From Marivirga harenae (GTDB taxonomy: Bacteria > Bacteroidota > Bacteroidia > Cytophagales > Cyclobacteriaceae): a stretch of DNA of 64,000 nucleotides. A program made the translations under genes and the position numbers. The first letter of the stretch is position 1; each line of letters begins with the position of its first letter. The notes below the pieces were generated by a model that was given only the letters and a program-made list of their open reading frames with translations, was not told the DNA's origin and ran no database searches. The stretch is from contig NZ_CP130565.1 in NCBI RefSeq assembly GCF_030534335.1, forward strand, positions 2,005,501 through 2,069,500. Reading direction: 5' to 3'. Positions 8,584 through 17,443 of this stretch are shown here, one piece after another.

Positions 8584-9213
8584 TTAAAGTATTTCAATAT
8601 AATTTCTTCTTTGCTCAATCTTATCTTCCTTTTCCAACTTCTTTAATAGTCTAGAAACTACAACTCGGGAGGTGTTCAATTCATTTGCAATTTGCTGATG
8701 AGTTTTCTTAATTTCAAATGATCCGCTTGCAATTTTCTTATCTAAAAGATAATTGTAAAGTCTTTCATCTAATTTCATGAAAACCATACTGTCGATCGTC
8801 TGTAGTAATTCATCAAACCTTGTTTGGTAAGAATTGAAGACGAACCGTCTAAAGCTCCGATATTTTGTTATCCAATTGTCCAAATTGGAAACCGGCATCA
8901 TCCATAGTTCGGAATCTTCTTCGGCCACTACGTGGAATGAACTTCTTTTTCCTTCTAAGCAACAAGTGATGGACATGGCGCATGTTTCCCCTCCCTCTAA
9001 ATAGTATAAAAAGACTTCATTGCCATTGTCATCGTTTCGCATTACTCTTAGTAAACCCGACATCACTAAAGGCATTTCCTGTGCTTCATCATCTGGCGTG
9101 ATGACGGTTTGACCTGTCTTAGCTTTCTTCAATCGACCGGATTTTAAGATTTCATCCTTTAACTCTGGTTCGAATGGCGTTCTTTCTAATACTTCTTTTA
9201 TTTTATCATTCAT
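8584..9213 (-). CDS. Crp/Fnr-family transcriptional regulator
   Basis: This 209-residue protein has an N-terminal cyclic-nucleotide-binding-like beta roll (about 20-125) and a C-terminal Crp-type helix-turn-helix (about 150-205; HQQIANELNTSRVVVSRLL). The roll has a cysteine-rich strand at residues 78-85 (CAMSITCC), and the ligand pocket lacks the usual RxS cAMP phosphate cassette. Sensing of redox, sulfur or metal through Cys78, Cys84 and Cys85 is plausible but not shown. Its ATG abuts the TAA of the arsR-type gene upstream with no gap, so the two are cotranscribed, and the persulfide dioxygenase gene lies 121 bases downstream on the same strand. Confidence 0.88.
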   Translation of the reverse strand: MNDKIKEVLERTPFEPELKDEILKSGRLKKAKTGQTVITPDDEAQEMPLVMSGLLRVMRNDDNGNEVFLYYLEGGETCAMSITCCLEGKRSSFHVVAEEDSELWMMPVSNLDNWITKYRSFRRFVFNSYQTRFDELLQTIDSMVFMKLDERLYNYLLDKKIASGSFEIKKTHQQIANELNTSRVVVSRLLKKLEKEDKIEQRRNYIEIL

Positions 9214-9519
9214 TTATTTACAACAGTTTTCAATACAATTCATTAAATTCTCAATCTCTTTTTTGGCAGAAGAGTAGTAAATTTTTCTCCCTTCTCTTCT
9301 TGAACTCAAAACTCCAGCCTCTTTTAAAGCGGCCAAATGATGTGATAACAATGACTGTTCACAGTTCTCCAGCTCTTCACAAATTTCATTCACTGTCATT
9401 TCTCCTGTTTTTAATAGTAGCTGTACAATCCTCAATCTATTGTGATTGGCTACAGCTTTCAATATTTTAGCCATTTTGGCTAATTTTTCATCAGACTTTT
9501 GAACTTCCATGACTTTCAT
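9214..9519 (-). CDS. ArsR/SmtB-family repressor with C-terminal cysteines
   Basis: This 101-residue winged-helix protein has the ArsR pattern: HTH at about residues 41-68 (MTVNEICEEL ... LLSHHLAAL) and wing SSRREGRKIYY. Cysteines are at 47 and 53 beside or in the recognition helices and at 95, 99 and 100 in the last helix. A Cys near the start of the HTH plus one in the C-terminal helix is the arrangement used by persulfide sensors of the BigR/SqrR type; metal sensors also use cysteines here, so the ligand is open. The gene is divergent from copA, with an inverted repeat overlapping its own start codon, and abuts the Crp-type gene. Autoregulation is likely. Confidence 0.88.
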   Translation of the reverse strand: MKVMEVQKSDEKLAKMAKILKAVANHNRLRIVQLLLKTGEMTVNEICEELENCEQSLLSHHLAALKEAGVLSSRREGRKIYYSSAKKEIENLMNCIENCCK

Positions 9520-9535
9520 ATCGTAATATATGAAA
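9514..9535. promoter_or_regulatory. Inverted-repeat operator between arsR-type gene and copA
   Basis: The arms TTTCATAT and ATATGAAA are perfect 8-base inverted repeats separated by six bases. The repeat overlaps the start codon of the ArsR-type gene (ATG complement at 9517-9519) and lies 55 bases before the copA ATG. AT-rich imperfect dyads of this length are typical ArsR/SmtB operators. It could control both divergent genes. Confidence 0.6.
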
Positions 9536-9589
9536 AATTGTTTATGTATTTTTTTAAAGATTTTTAAGTTCGTTAAGAAAAAGATTTAA

Positions 9590-11815
9590 ATGACAGAAAA
9601 AGCTGAAGCCCAAATAATCAAAAAAACATTTCCAATAACTGGCATGAGCTGTGCGGCCTGTGCTTCCAGTGTGGGGTCTACACTTAAAAGTACTAAAGGT
9701 GTTCAAGATGCAGATGTGAATTTTGCAACTCATACAGCTTGGGCTACTTTCAATCCTGATGAAGTTTCATTGGCAGATTTAAAATCTGCACTGCAAGGAG
9801 TAGGCTATGATGCCATTATGGAGGAAGACAATGTAGCCGAAAAGCAGGAAGAAGCTCAAATAGCTCAATTTCTGGAAGTCAAAAGAAGCCTAATAGGATC
9901 CGCAATTCTCTCAATTCCGGTTTTTATTTTTGGTATGTTTTTCATGAGCTGGGAAATAGGCCAATATATTTCTTTACCATTATCAGCAGTAGTTCTTTTT
10001 TATTTTGGGGGTCATTTTTTCAAAGGTGCGTGGAAGCAAGCCCAACATGGCAAAGCTAATATGGATACTTTGGTGGCACTTAGTACTGGAATTGCATTTG
10101 CACTGAGTATTTTCAATACGTTTTATCCTGAATTTTGGCTTCAAAGGGGATTAGAGGCACATGTTTACTATGAAGCAGCTGTTGTCATCATTACTTTTAT
10201 TTCTTTAGGAAAATATTTAGAAGAAAAAGCAAAGACTAATACTTCTTCGGCTTTGAAGAAACTGATTGGGCTGCAGCCGAAAACACTTATTGTTTTGATT
10301 AATGGAAGTGAGGAGGAAATACCCATCGGATCTGTAAAAGTAGGCTATGAAATTTTGGTAAAGCCTGGTGATAAAATTCCTGTTGACGGTACAGTTGAGA
10401 GTGGTGATTCTTATGTGAATGAAAGCATGATTACAGGTGAACCGGTTCCTGCGCAAAAATTAGCTGGAGCAAAGGTTTTTGCGGGTACAATTAATCAAAA
10501 AGGAAGCTTTACTTTCAAAGCTGAGAAAGTTGGAGGAGATACTTTATTGGCTTCTATCATTGAAAGAGTAAAAGAAGCCCAAGGAAGTAAAGCCCCAGTT
10601 CAGAAATTGGTTGATAAAATTGCTGGTATTTTTGTACCTACTGTAATCGGAATAGCTATTCTAACCTTTGTTTTGTGGCAAATCTTTGGTGGAGAAAATT
10701 CCTTGACTCAAGGAATGCTATCTGCAATTACGGTGCTTGTAATTGCTTGTCCATGTGCGCTTGGCTTAGCAACTCCAACGGCTATTATGGTTGGTGTTGG
10801 AAAAGGAGCGGAAAATAATATGTTGATTCGAGATGCTGAGAGTTTGGAAAAAGCCTATCAGACAAATGCGATTATTTTGGATAAAACAGGAACGATTACA
10901 GAAGGCCAGCCTTCGGTGGTAAATGAAAAGTGGTTTTCTGAAGAAACTTCTTTGAAATCAATTTTATTTCATATTGAATCTAAAAGCGAGCACCCCTTGG
11001 CTGAGGCGGTTTTAAAACAATTAAAATCTGCTGAACTTTCAAAAATAAGTATTCAATCCTTTGAAAGTATTTCAGGTAGAGGCGTAAAAGCAAAATACGA
11101 TGATCAAAATTATTTTGTAGGAAATTTTGCATGGATGCAAGAGCAAAACTTAAAAACCAGCGATGAAGTTTTGATTACTGCTGATGAATGGGAATCGAAA
11201 GGTCAAACCGTCATTTATTTTGCTGATGAAAAGCAAATATTGGCCATTATAGGTATAGCCGATAAAATCAAAGAAAATGCAAAATTAAGTATTGAGCAAT
11301 TGCAAAATAGAGGCATGGAAGTTTATATGCTCACCGGGGATGCCGAAAAAACTGCACAAGCTGTAGCTAATGTTGTTGGAATAAAAAACGTAAAAGCCCA
11401 CTTAATGCCTTCCGATAAATCTGACTTTGTAAAGGAATTGCAGGCTAAGGGAAAAGTAGTAGCCATGGTGGGTGATGGTATAAATGATTCTGAAGCTCTA
11501 GCTCAAGCAGATGTGAGTATCGCCATGGGCAAAGGTTCGGATATAGCCATTGACGTGGCTAAAATGACTTTAATAGGTTCGGATTTAGAAAATTTACCTA
11601 AAGCATTTCATCTATCTCAATTAACAATAAGAGGGATCAAGCAAAATTTATTTTGGGCTTTCATCTACAATATTATTGGAATTCCACTGGCTGCTGGTTT
11701 GTTATATCCATTCACCGGTTTCTTATTAAATCCAATGATCGCAGGGGCGGCCATGGCATTCAGTTCGGTCTCTGTAGTGTTGAATAGTTTGAGATTGAAA
11801 GGTATGAAACTTTAA
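9590..11815 (+). CDS. copA: CopA-type copper-translocating P1B ATPase
   Basis: This 741-residue inner-membrane pump exports cytoplasmic Cu(I). It has one N-terminal HMA domain with GMSCAAC (Cys21, Cys24), eight predicted membrane helices, the actuator TGE motif (ITGEPVP), the metal-binding CPC in helix 6 (VIACPCALGLATPTA), the phosphorylation motif DKTGT, the SEHPL loop that positions ATP, and the hinge GDGIND. The C-terminal membrane pair contains YNIIGIPLAAG and the MAFSSVSVVLNS region characteristic of copper pumps (P1B-1). It is divergent from the ArsR-type gene with a shared 70-base spacer. A second, periplasmic copper/silver efflux block lies at 38-47 kb. Confidence 0.95.
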   Translation: MTEKAEAQIIKKTFPITGMSCAACASSVGSTLKSTKGVQDADVNFATHTAWATFNPDEVSLADLKSALQGVGYDAIMEEDNVAEKQEEAQIAQFLEVKRSLIGSAILSIPVFIFGMFFMSWEIGQYISLPLSAVVLFYFGGHFFKGAWKQAQHGKANMDTLVALSTGIAFALSIFNTFYPEFWLQRGLEAHVYYEAAVVIITFISLGKYLEEKAKTNTSSALKKLIGLQPKTLIVLINGSEEEIPIGSVKVGYEILVKPGDKIPVDGTVESGDSYVNESMITGEPVPAQKLAGAKVFAGTINQKGSFTFKAEKVGGDTLLASIIERVKEAQGSKAPVQKLVDKIAGIFVPTVIGIAILTFVLWQIFGGENSLTQGMLSAITVLVIACPCALGLATPTAIMVGVGKGAENNMLIRDAESLEKAYQTNAIILDKTGTITEGQPSVVNEKWFSEETSLKSILFHIESKSEHPLAEAVLKQLKSAELSKISIQSFESISGRGVKAKYDDQNYFVGNFAWMQEQNLKTSDEVLITADEWESKGQTVIYFADEKQILAIIGIADKIKENAKLSIEQLQNRGMEVYMLTGDAEKTAQAVANVVGIKNVKAHLMPSDKSDFVKELQAKGKVVAMVGDGINDSEALAQADVSIAMGKGSDIAIDVAKMTLIGSDLENLPKAFHLSQLTIRGIKQNLFWAFIYNIIGIPLAAGLLYPFTGFLLNPMIAGAAMAFSSVSVVLNSLRLKGMKL

Positions 11816-11882
11816 GTTGTGAGAGTGATCAAATTAAGTTCTGAATATCAGTAATTTAAATTGGAAATAATGCTTACAATCG

Positions 11883-11912
11883 TTGTTAAATTGAATATTA
11901 TCCCTATATTTA
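11883..11912 (+). promoter_or_regulatory. Bacteroidota-type promoter (TTG-N19-TATATTTA)
   Basis: TTG at 11883-11885 and TATATTTA at 11905-11912 are 19 bases apart, matching the -33/-7 arrangement of Bacteroidota promoters apart from the final base of the -7 element. The -7 lies 22 bases before the ATG at 11935. Confidence 0.5.
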
Positions 11913-11934
11913 CTTAACATCAATTATTTGAGCT

Positions 11935-13101
11935 ATGAGGGTCTTATCGATATTTTTAGGTGTTTTTTTTATTAGTTACCATTCAATAATAGCCCAAGAT
12001 CGAATAGTTTTCGATGACCGTGCAAACATAGTTAATTCTCAAGTTGAATATTTACTTTCTGAAAAGTTCAAGCAGAGTGATATATCGCTAAGCACTACAG
12101 TTGATATCAAAGAAAAATGCAATTATTATTTTGCTAAGATTTATAAAAATGGAAATCGAATAATCACAGAACTTTCAAATTGTGATGGTGAGCTTTTAGG
12201 ATCGAAGTCTAATGGTGAAAATTTAGCATCTAGTACAGATGAAGAAAAAGCAATTGTTATCTATTATGCGGTATTAGATATTATTGAAAACCCAACGCAG
12301 CCCTCTCAGGAGTTATCAGAAAGTAATGAGGCAGGTAATGAAAATATAAATTCTGAGCACGATTCAAGATACTTTTTTGCCCCAACATCTTTCGGATTGA
12401 AGGAAAGAGAACTATACTACAATTCGATTTATTTTCTTTTACATGATATTCAATATGGCCTCTCAGATAATTTGTCAATAGGAATGGGAACTACCTTGTT
12501 TGGTTTTCCAGTGTATTTCACTGCCAAACTTTCTATTCCCCTTCAAGAAAAACATAGCGTAGCAATAGGCGATATGATGATTTTAGGTACCTATGGCACT
12601 AATTTTTTCGGAAATCTTGCGTTTGTAACCTACAGCTATGGCGATAGTCACAATAATTTGACAATTGGGGCAGGATATCTCACTGTAAACAATAATGATT
12701 TTACAGAAGCTAGTAGTGATTCCTTTGTAGGTAATTTTTCCGGTATAGTTCGAGGTGGACCATTTTTCTACTTTCTTACTGAGAATTATATTTTTAATGT
12801 TAGTAGTAGAGAGTATGTCTACCGAGAAACTATGCTCCCAAATGGCGATTACAGCTATGAAGAAGGAGAATATGATTTAAAAAGAACTTTATGGTATGGA
12901 TTAACAGGGATTCGTTTTGTCAGGAAGAATAAGGAATTGGTAAGTTGGCAAATTGGTTTGACTCACGTTTTGGTTGCTCCTGGTGATATTCCTTCTCCGT
13001 ATGATTCGCCTTCTTGGGATCCATATGGTTATAGAAACGAAAGAACCAGAATGATAGCTTTTCCTACCTTGTCCTATACTCGAAAATTTAAATTAGAATA
13101 A
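11935..13101 (+). CDS. Exported protein of unknown function, probable outer-membrane barrel
   Basis: I do not recognise this 388-residue protein. It has a signal peptide (residues 1-20, ending near SIIA-QDRIV). A first domain (about 22-125) may be a small alpha/beta fold. An Asn/Glu-rich linker follows (about 122-142). The remainder, from about residue 145, alternates aromatic and polar residues with many Gly and Tyr (FGLKERELYYNSIYFLLHDI, GMGTTLFGFPVYFTAKLSI), as in outer-membrane beta-barrels, and ends in a strand (TLSYTRKFKLE). It has its own promoter-like sequence. It is convergent with the DUF2905 gene, with which it overlaps by nine bases. Confidence 0.7.
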   Translation: MRVLSIFLGVFFISYHSIIAQDRIVFDDRANIVNSQVEYLLSEKFKQSDISLSTTVDIKEKCNYYFAKIYKNGNRIITELSNCDGELLGSKSNGENLASSTDEEKAIVIYYAVLDIIENPTQPSQELSESNEAGNENINSEHDSRYFFAPTSFGLKERELYYNSIYFLLHDIQYGLSDNLSIGMGTTLFGFPVYFTAKLSIPLQEKHSVAIGDMMILGTYGTNFFGNLAFVTYSYGDSHNNLTIGAGYLTVNNNDFTEASSDSFVGNFSGIVRGGPFFYFLTENYIFNVSSREYVYRETMLPNGDYSYEEGEYDLKRTLWYGLTGIRFVRKNKELVSWQIGLTHVLVAPGDIPSPYDSPSWDPYGYRNERTRMIAFPTLSYTRKFKLE

Positions 13102-13317
13102 ATTTCTAAATAATCGGATTAAAAGAGAGACCACCAAACTGGCCAATAGCATGGTGGTTATAGGAAAGTAAAGGCTGAAATTTTCTCTTTCTATTCTTAT
13201 ATCACCAGGCAATTTTCCAATCCATTGAAGCTTGTCCTGAAAGAAATAAATCATAATTCCAGCTAAAATTATCAAAGCACCAATTATTATTAGATATTTC
13301 CCTAATGAGTTATTCAT
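13093..13317 (-). CDS. DUF2905 small membrane protein
   Basis: This 74-residue protein matches DUF2905: two membrane helices (about 6-25 and 50-68) flanking the conserved linker WIGKLPGDIRIERENFSLYFP. The family is widespread, small and of unknown function, usually in the inner membrane. Its start overlaps the end of the DUF4249 gene by eight bases, so it is probably translated from the same message. Its 3' end overlaps the end of the convergent barrel-like gene. Confidence 0.9.
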   Translation of the reverse strand: MNNSLGKYLIIIGALIILAGIMIYFFQDKLQWIGKLPGDIRIERENFSLYFPITTMLLASLVVSLLIRLFRNLF

Positions 13318-14251
13318 TGATTTCTACATCTCCAAGTTCTTCTATTGCTATTTCAACAACAGTAGAAGTGGCTAAAATTCCATAACCATTTTTAACATTA
13401 GTGAATATTTGGGTGGGTTCTGTAAATGGGTCAGGATATCGATTGTTTTCCACACTTTTTAAGTATAAGTATAAGGATTTACTGATTTTATGCATCTCTA
13501 CCTTGTATTGAAAAATAGCATTGTAATGGCCGTTGACATAAATATCTTTTCTTAAATCATGGGAATTAAACCTAACAGTATATTCTTGTCCGTTAAATAG
13601 CTCGTCTTTTAGAACTTGTATGCTTCCAGTTCCATCTAAATATAATTCTTCGGTTTGTAAATCAGTGGCTTCTACGTATTCATAATATTCATTGTAGGTC
13701 GTATCCTCCTCGGGTTGGTCGGTATTCCATTCAGTGCTGATCGCTTTTAACCGGAAAAGGTAAAAATCTTCTGTGGAAGCATTATCATTGATAGTGATGT
13801 TTACTTCAGATCGTTTTTCACCTCCAAATTGGCTGTTTCTTTCAATTGAGTTGAATTCAAATTCGTAATCTTCATCCGTGATTTTACTTGCAGATTTCTC
13901 CGTAGCTGAAATTTCCTCAAATCCTTCTACTCTTGCAATGATTTTATATTCTGTATCAGGCTTAATTTTAATGTTTTTGTTTTGATAATATCCTGATTGA
14001 AAATATTCTAAGTATGCGATTTCCTGATCGTTTTCAAAAATAATGACCTCTGCATTATCGATATGGTCAGTTCCTCTTTTATCAAATATAAAGGTGGAAC
14101 GATTGATTTCAACAAGTGGATGTCTATCAGTCTTTAGCCATGCATTCAATACCAACTTTGAATCGTTTTCATCAATCTTTAATTCAACTTCTTTTTCACA
14201 GGCAAGCAAAAGAGAAGCTGACAGGATAATTAGCTTAAGATTATTTTTCAT
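13310..14251 (-). CDS. DUF4249 lipoprotein, partner of TonB receptor
   Basis: This 313-residue protein has a lipoprotein signal with Cys18 (SLLLACEKE) and the DUF4249 pattern: an early strand KLVLNAWL near residue 35, a DNAEVIIFEN region, and beta-rich sequence throughout. DUF4249 proteins are outer-membrane lipoproteins that nearly always sit beside a TonB-dependent receptor, like a distant equivalent of SusD, though the ligand is not known. Its start overlaps the end of the receptor gene by 11 bases, which supports coupled translation and complex formation. Confidence 0.88.
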   Translation of the reverse strand: MKNNLKLIILSASLLLACEKEVELKIDENDSKLVLNAWLKTDRHPLVEINRSTFIFDKRGTDHIDNAEVIIFENDQEIAYLEYFQSGYYQNKNIKIKPDTEYKIIARVEGFEEISATEKSASKITDEDYEFEFNSIERNSQFGGEKRSEVNITINDNASTEDFYLFRLKAISTEWNTDQPEEDTTYNEYYEYVEATDLQTEELYLDGTGSIQVLKDELFNGQEYTVRFNSHDLRKDIYVNGHYNAIFQYKVEMHKISKSLYLYLKSVENNRYPDPFTEPTQIFTNVKNGYGILATSTVVEIAIEELGDVEINE

Positions 14252-16613
14252 TTGGTCTGAATTTAAAGTTGTAAGTAAAGGATGGTATTAATTGAAACAA
14301 GCTGATTTGGCTAAAAGATGTTTCCCCTATGCTGTTGTTGGATGTGGTGATGTAGAAGGGATTTTGCCTATTGTAAAGGTTATAAACGCTTATAGTCCAG
14401 CTTGAGCTTCCCCAGTCCTTTTCTTTGTGTCGTGTTATCCCGACATCCGCCCTGTGATATGCCGGCATTCTGTAAGCATTACGGTCACTATATTGATAAA
14501 CATCGGAATATCCGTAATAACCCTCATTTTCTGATCTTGGATTCTCAGAAAGCTCTGATATTTTTGCTATTGGTAATGTTATTGAATTACCTGTTCCATA
14601 TACCCATGTACCACTAATTTCCCATTTTTCGTTGAGCCTATAATTTGTGACTACACTTATATCGTGTCGCCTATCATATTTATAAGGGAATACTCGTCCA
14701 AAATTCAATTCATCAAATTGGCGATTATTGTAAGATAGAGTATAGCCGATCCAACCATTGAACTTACCTTCTTTTTTCCTAAATAAGAATTCAGCACCGT
14801 AACTCCAGCCGTCTCCAACTGCTACTTTATCTTCCCAGCTTTCTTCCAAATTCAGAAAGTTGGAACCCTCTTTATATTCAATCAGGTTGTTCATGTTTTT
14901 ATAGTAGCCTTCAATTGACAAGTCATATTTCCCATCAGCAATTAAAGAGGACATTCCAATGGCAGTTTGCTGTGCAAATTGTGGTTTGATTTTATCTGTA
15001 ACGGGCACCCATAAATCTGTCGGTAATCCAATTCCCGAATTGGTCAACAAATGAAGAAACTGAGCCATTTCAGCATAAGAAGCTTTAAATGATAATTTAT
15101 TGCTCACTAAATATCTTGCACTAATTCTGGGTTGGAAAGACGGGTAAAATTCTTCCCTTACTCGAAATGCTGAAGCATGTAGACCCGCATTTACTTTTAG
15201 CTTTTCAAAGGGTTCAAATTCATCTTCTATATAAACTGAAAACTCATTACCGTAAATTGGTTTCGTATCGGGTTGGTCAAAGTCTGCCTCAAAGTCTGCT
15301 TCAAAATTGAAAGCCTCGGGCTGGAAAATATGGTAAATGTAATTGGCACCAAATTTCAAGGAATGCCCGTTATTTAGATAATAATCAAAATCTAATTTTA
15401 AACCGTAATCCTGAATCCCTGAATTATATGATGCATAAAAATTTTCCTCAGTTTCATCATCAGCTGTGGCATAGCGTGAATAGCTTTCATTAAATAAGCT
15501 GAAGTTATATTGACTGTAGGTGGCAGTTGTATTTAAAAACAATTGATTTGAAAATAGATGGTTCCATCGGCCAGCAGTCGTGAAATTACCCCATTGAATT
15601 CCTGCTTCATCTTTATACTCATTGATGGAACCGCCATCATCATATTCGTATTCATCTCTGGCGTAGAATTTATCTTTGCCTGTATATGCACTAAGGTAAA
15701 TACGGTCTTTGTCAGAGAATTTATAATTGGCCTTGGCATTAAAATCATGAAAGAAATATCCTAAATCTGCACCATCGGCATTTGCTCTTATTAAGGGTCT
15801 TGCTAAAATATCAATATAGGTTCTTCTACCAGAAAGGATAATTGAACCTTTATCTTTCTTGATGGGGCCTTCAACTGATAATCTAGATGAGATTAAGCCG
15901 ATTCCACCTTCTGCTTGCCAGTTTTTCATATTGCCATCTTTCATATTGATGTCGATTACCGATGAAAGCCTACCTCCGTACCTTGCAGGAAACCCACCTT
16001 TTATCACTTCTACATTACTGATCGCATCAGCATTGAAAACAGAAAAAAATCCAAATAAATGAGAGGCATTATAAACGGGAACGCCATCGAGCAGAATCAA
16101 GTTTTGGTCAGGTCCACCACCTCGAACATAAATGCCACTGCTTCCTTCCGAACCACTTTGAACACCAGGCATAAGCTGTATAGTTTTGAGAACATCTACC
16201 TCTCCTAATAATGCCGGAATGGCTTTAATGTCTTGAGCACTAATTTTCATACTGCTCATCTTAGTGAGTTCTAAATCTGGTCGGGTACCTTTGACCACCA
16301 CCTCAGACAATTCATCAGAGAGTTCCAATTCAAAATTGATATTGGTATCCCCTTCTAATTTTATAGATTTTCTGATGGTTTGGTAGCCTACATAAGAAAC
16401 TTCCAAAGTGGCAGTATCTCCACCTATGTTTAAGCTATAGAAGCCGTAAGTATTGCTGGCAGTTCCTTGTTTAGTGGCAGGTTGCCAAATATTGGCACCA
16501 ATTAAATTTTCACCGGTTCGCGCATCTTTTATATAGCCGCTTATTCTGATTTGCGCAAGGGTAAGTTGACTAAAAACAAATAAAGTTATTAGCAATAGTA
16601 ATTGTTTCATCAA
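14241..16613 (-). CDS. TonB-dependent receptor with carboxypeptidase-like N-terminal domain
   Basis: This 790-residue outer-membrane receptor has a signal peptide ending near TLA-QIRIS, a CarboxypepD_reg domain at about 22-105 (GYIKDARTGENLIGANIW), a TonB plug at about 115-225 with the conserved VRGGGPDQNLILLDGVPVYN stretch, and a 22-strand type barrel ending FTYNFKFRPNEK. The length is typical for this class. It is the first gene of the run receptor - DUF4249 - DUF2905. A TAnnTTTG-type -7 element lies 35 bases before the ATG. The substrate is not evident from sequence; there is no adjacent sugar- or siderophore-handling enzyme. Confidence 0.93.
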   Translation of the reverse strand: MMKQLLLLITLFVFSQLTLAQIRISGYIKDARTGENLIGANIWQPATKQGTASNTYGFYSLNIGGDTATLEVSYVGYQTIRKSIKLEGDTNINFELELSDELSEVVVKGTRPDLELTKMSSMKISAQDIKAIPALLGEVDVLKTIQLMPGVQSGSEGSSGIYVRGGGPDQNLILLDGVPVYNASHLFGFFSVFNADAISNVEVIKGGFPARYGGRLSSVIDINMKDGNMKNWQAEGGIGLISSRLSVEGPIKKDKGSIILSGRRTYIDILARPLIRANADGADLGYFFHDFNAKANYKFSDKDRIYLSAYTGKDKFYARDEYEYDDGGSINEYKDEAGIQWGNFTTAGRWNHLFSNQLFLNTTATYSQYNFSLFNESYSRYATADDETEENFYASYNSGIQDYGLKLDFDYYLNNGHSLKFGANYIYHIFQPEAFNFEADFEADFDQPDTKPIYGNEFSVYIEDEFEPFEKLKVNAGLHASAFRVREEFYPSFQPRISARYLVSNKLSFKASYAEMAQFLHLLTNSGIGLPTDLWVPVTDKIKPQFAQQTAIGMSSLIADGKYDLSIEGYYKNMNNLIEYKEGSNFLNLEESWEDKVAVGDGWSYGAEFLFRKKEGKFNGWIGYTLSYNNRQFDELNFGRVFPYKYDRRHDISVVTNYRLNEKWEISGTWVYGTGNSITLPIAKISELSENPRSENEGYYGYSDVYQYSDRNAYRMPAYHRADVGITRHKEKDWGSSSWTISVYNLYNRQNPFYITTSNNSIGETSFSQISLFQLIPSFTYNFKFRPNEK

Positions 16614-16647
16614 ATTTGGATTGGGTTGATAGTTCTATTTTTGGATA

Positions 16648-16655
16648 CAAACGTA
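16648..16655 (-). promoter_or_regulatory. Candidate -7 element (TACGTTTG) of the TonB receptor operon
   Basis: Read on the minus strand the octamer TACGTTTG matches TAnnTTTG exactly and is about 35 bases before the receptor ATG, the same distance as the -7 of the persulfide dioxygenase gene. A -33 TTG at normal spacing is not clear. Confidence 0.45.
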
Positions 16656-16770
16656 AGTCAAAGGATGGTATTATGAAAATAAATAATATAATTTTCCAGC
16701 ATCTTATAAAATGTGTGTTTTTAAAAGTAAATTTGATTTTAACTCTGATTAAGATAAACTCTATTCATTA

Positions 16771-17394
16771 GTGAATAAACTCAATTTTAAGAAACATCCA
16801 CGCAAAGACCATTTTAATTTTTTTAATGCATTTGACGAACCATTTTATGGTGTAAACATTAATTTGGAATGCACGGATGCTTATAGTTACTGCAAAAGGG
16901 ATGGGATATCATTTTACCATTATTATTTGCATAAGATACTAACGGCAGTAAATGCAATCCCCGAAATGCGCTATAGGCTAATTGAACAAGAAGTATATGA
17001 TGTGGAGACGGTTCATGCTTCTGCCACCGTTTTGAGAGATGATAAAACTTTTGGGTATTCCAGGATGATTTTTGATGAAGATTTGAAGGTCTTTTCACTT
17101 AATGTTAAAGCCGAAATTGATAGAATAAAAGCTGAGTCTGGTTTAGATGTGATGAAAGGAATGGTGGATGTTATTCATTTTACGGCTATTCCTTGGATCA
17201 AATTTACTTCCATTTCGCATGCCCGTCATTTTGCTGTAGAAGATAGCATGCCTAAAATTTCAACTGGAAAAATTTATAAGGAACATAGCAAAATATTTAT
17301 GCCGTTTTCAGTCCACGTCAACCATGCATTGGTGGATGGCTATCATTTAGGGTGTTTTATTGAAAAATTGGAAAGTTTATTTAATCGAACGTGA
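16771..17394 (+). CDS. Chloramphenicol acetyltransferase-like O-acetyltransferase
   Basis: This 207-residue protein has the CAT fold: an N-terminal FNFFNAFDEPFYGVNINLEC segment as in CAT trimers and the C-terminal catalytic motif, here VNHALVDGYH in place of the usual HHAxxDGxH. The catalytic His and the structural Asp of HxxxDG are kept, while the first His of the pair is Asn. It starts at GTG. Family members in Bacteroidota chromosomes are often not drug-resistance genes and the natural acceptor is unknown, so resistance should not be assumed. It stands alone between a divergent receptor operon and the first lipoprotein gene. Confidence 0.87.
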   Translation: MNKLNFKKHPRKDHFNFFNAFDEPFYGVNINLECTDAYSYCKRDGISFYHYYLHKILTAVNAIPEMRYRLIEQEVYDVETVHASATVLRDDKTFGYSRMIFDEDLKVFSLNVKAEIDRIKAESGLDVMKGMVDVIHFTAIPWIKFTSISHARHFAVEDSMPKISTGKIYKEHSKIFMPFSVHVNHALVDGYHLGCFIEKLESLFNRT

Positions 17395-17413
17395 TTTTTC
17401 ATATAATAAACTG

Positions 17414-17421
17414 TATTTTTG
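17414..17421 (+). promoter_or_regulatory. -7 element (TATTTTTG) of the first paralogous lipoprotein gene
   Basis: TATTTTTG matches TAnnTTTG exactly and ends 22 bases before the ATG at 17444. The preceding bases AAACTG are the same as those before the -7 of the second paralogue, so the promoter seems to have been duplicated with the gene. Confidence 0.5.
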
Positions 17422-17443
17422 TTATATAGAAATTATTTAGAAT

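Noticed and set aside
16771-17394. Chloramphenicol resistance gene
   Set aside because: The fold is CAT-like, but the His-His pair is altered and the context is chromosomal, so resistance cannot be claimed from sequence.
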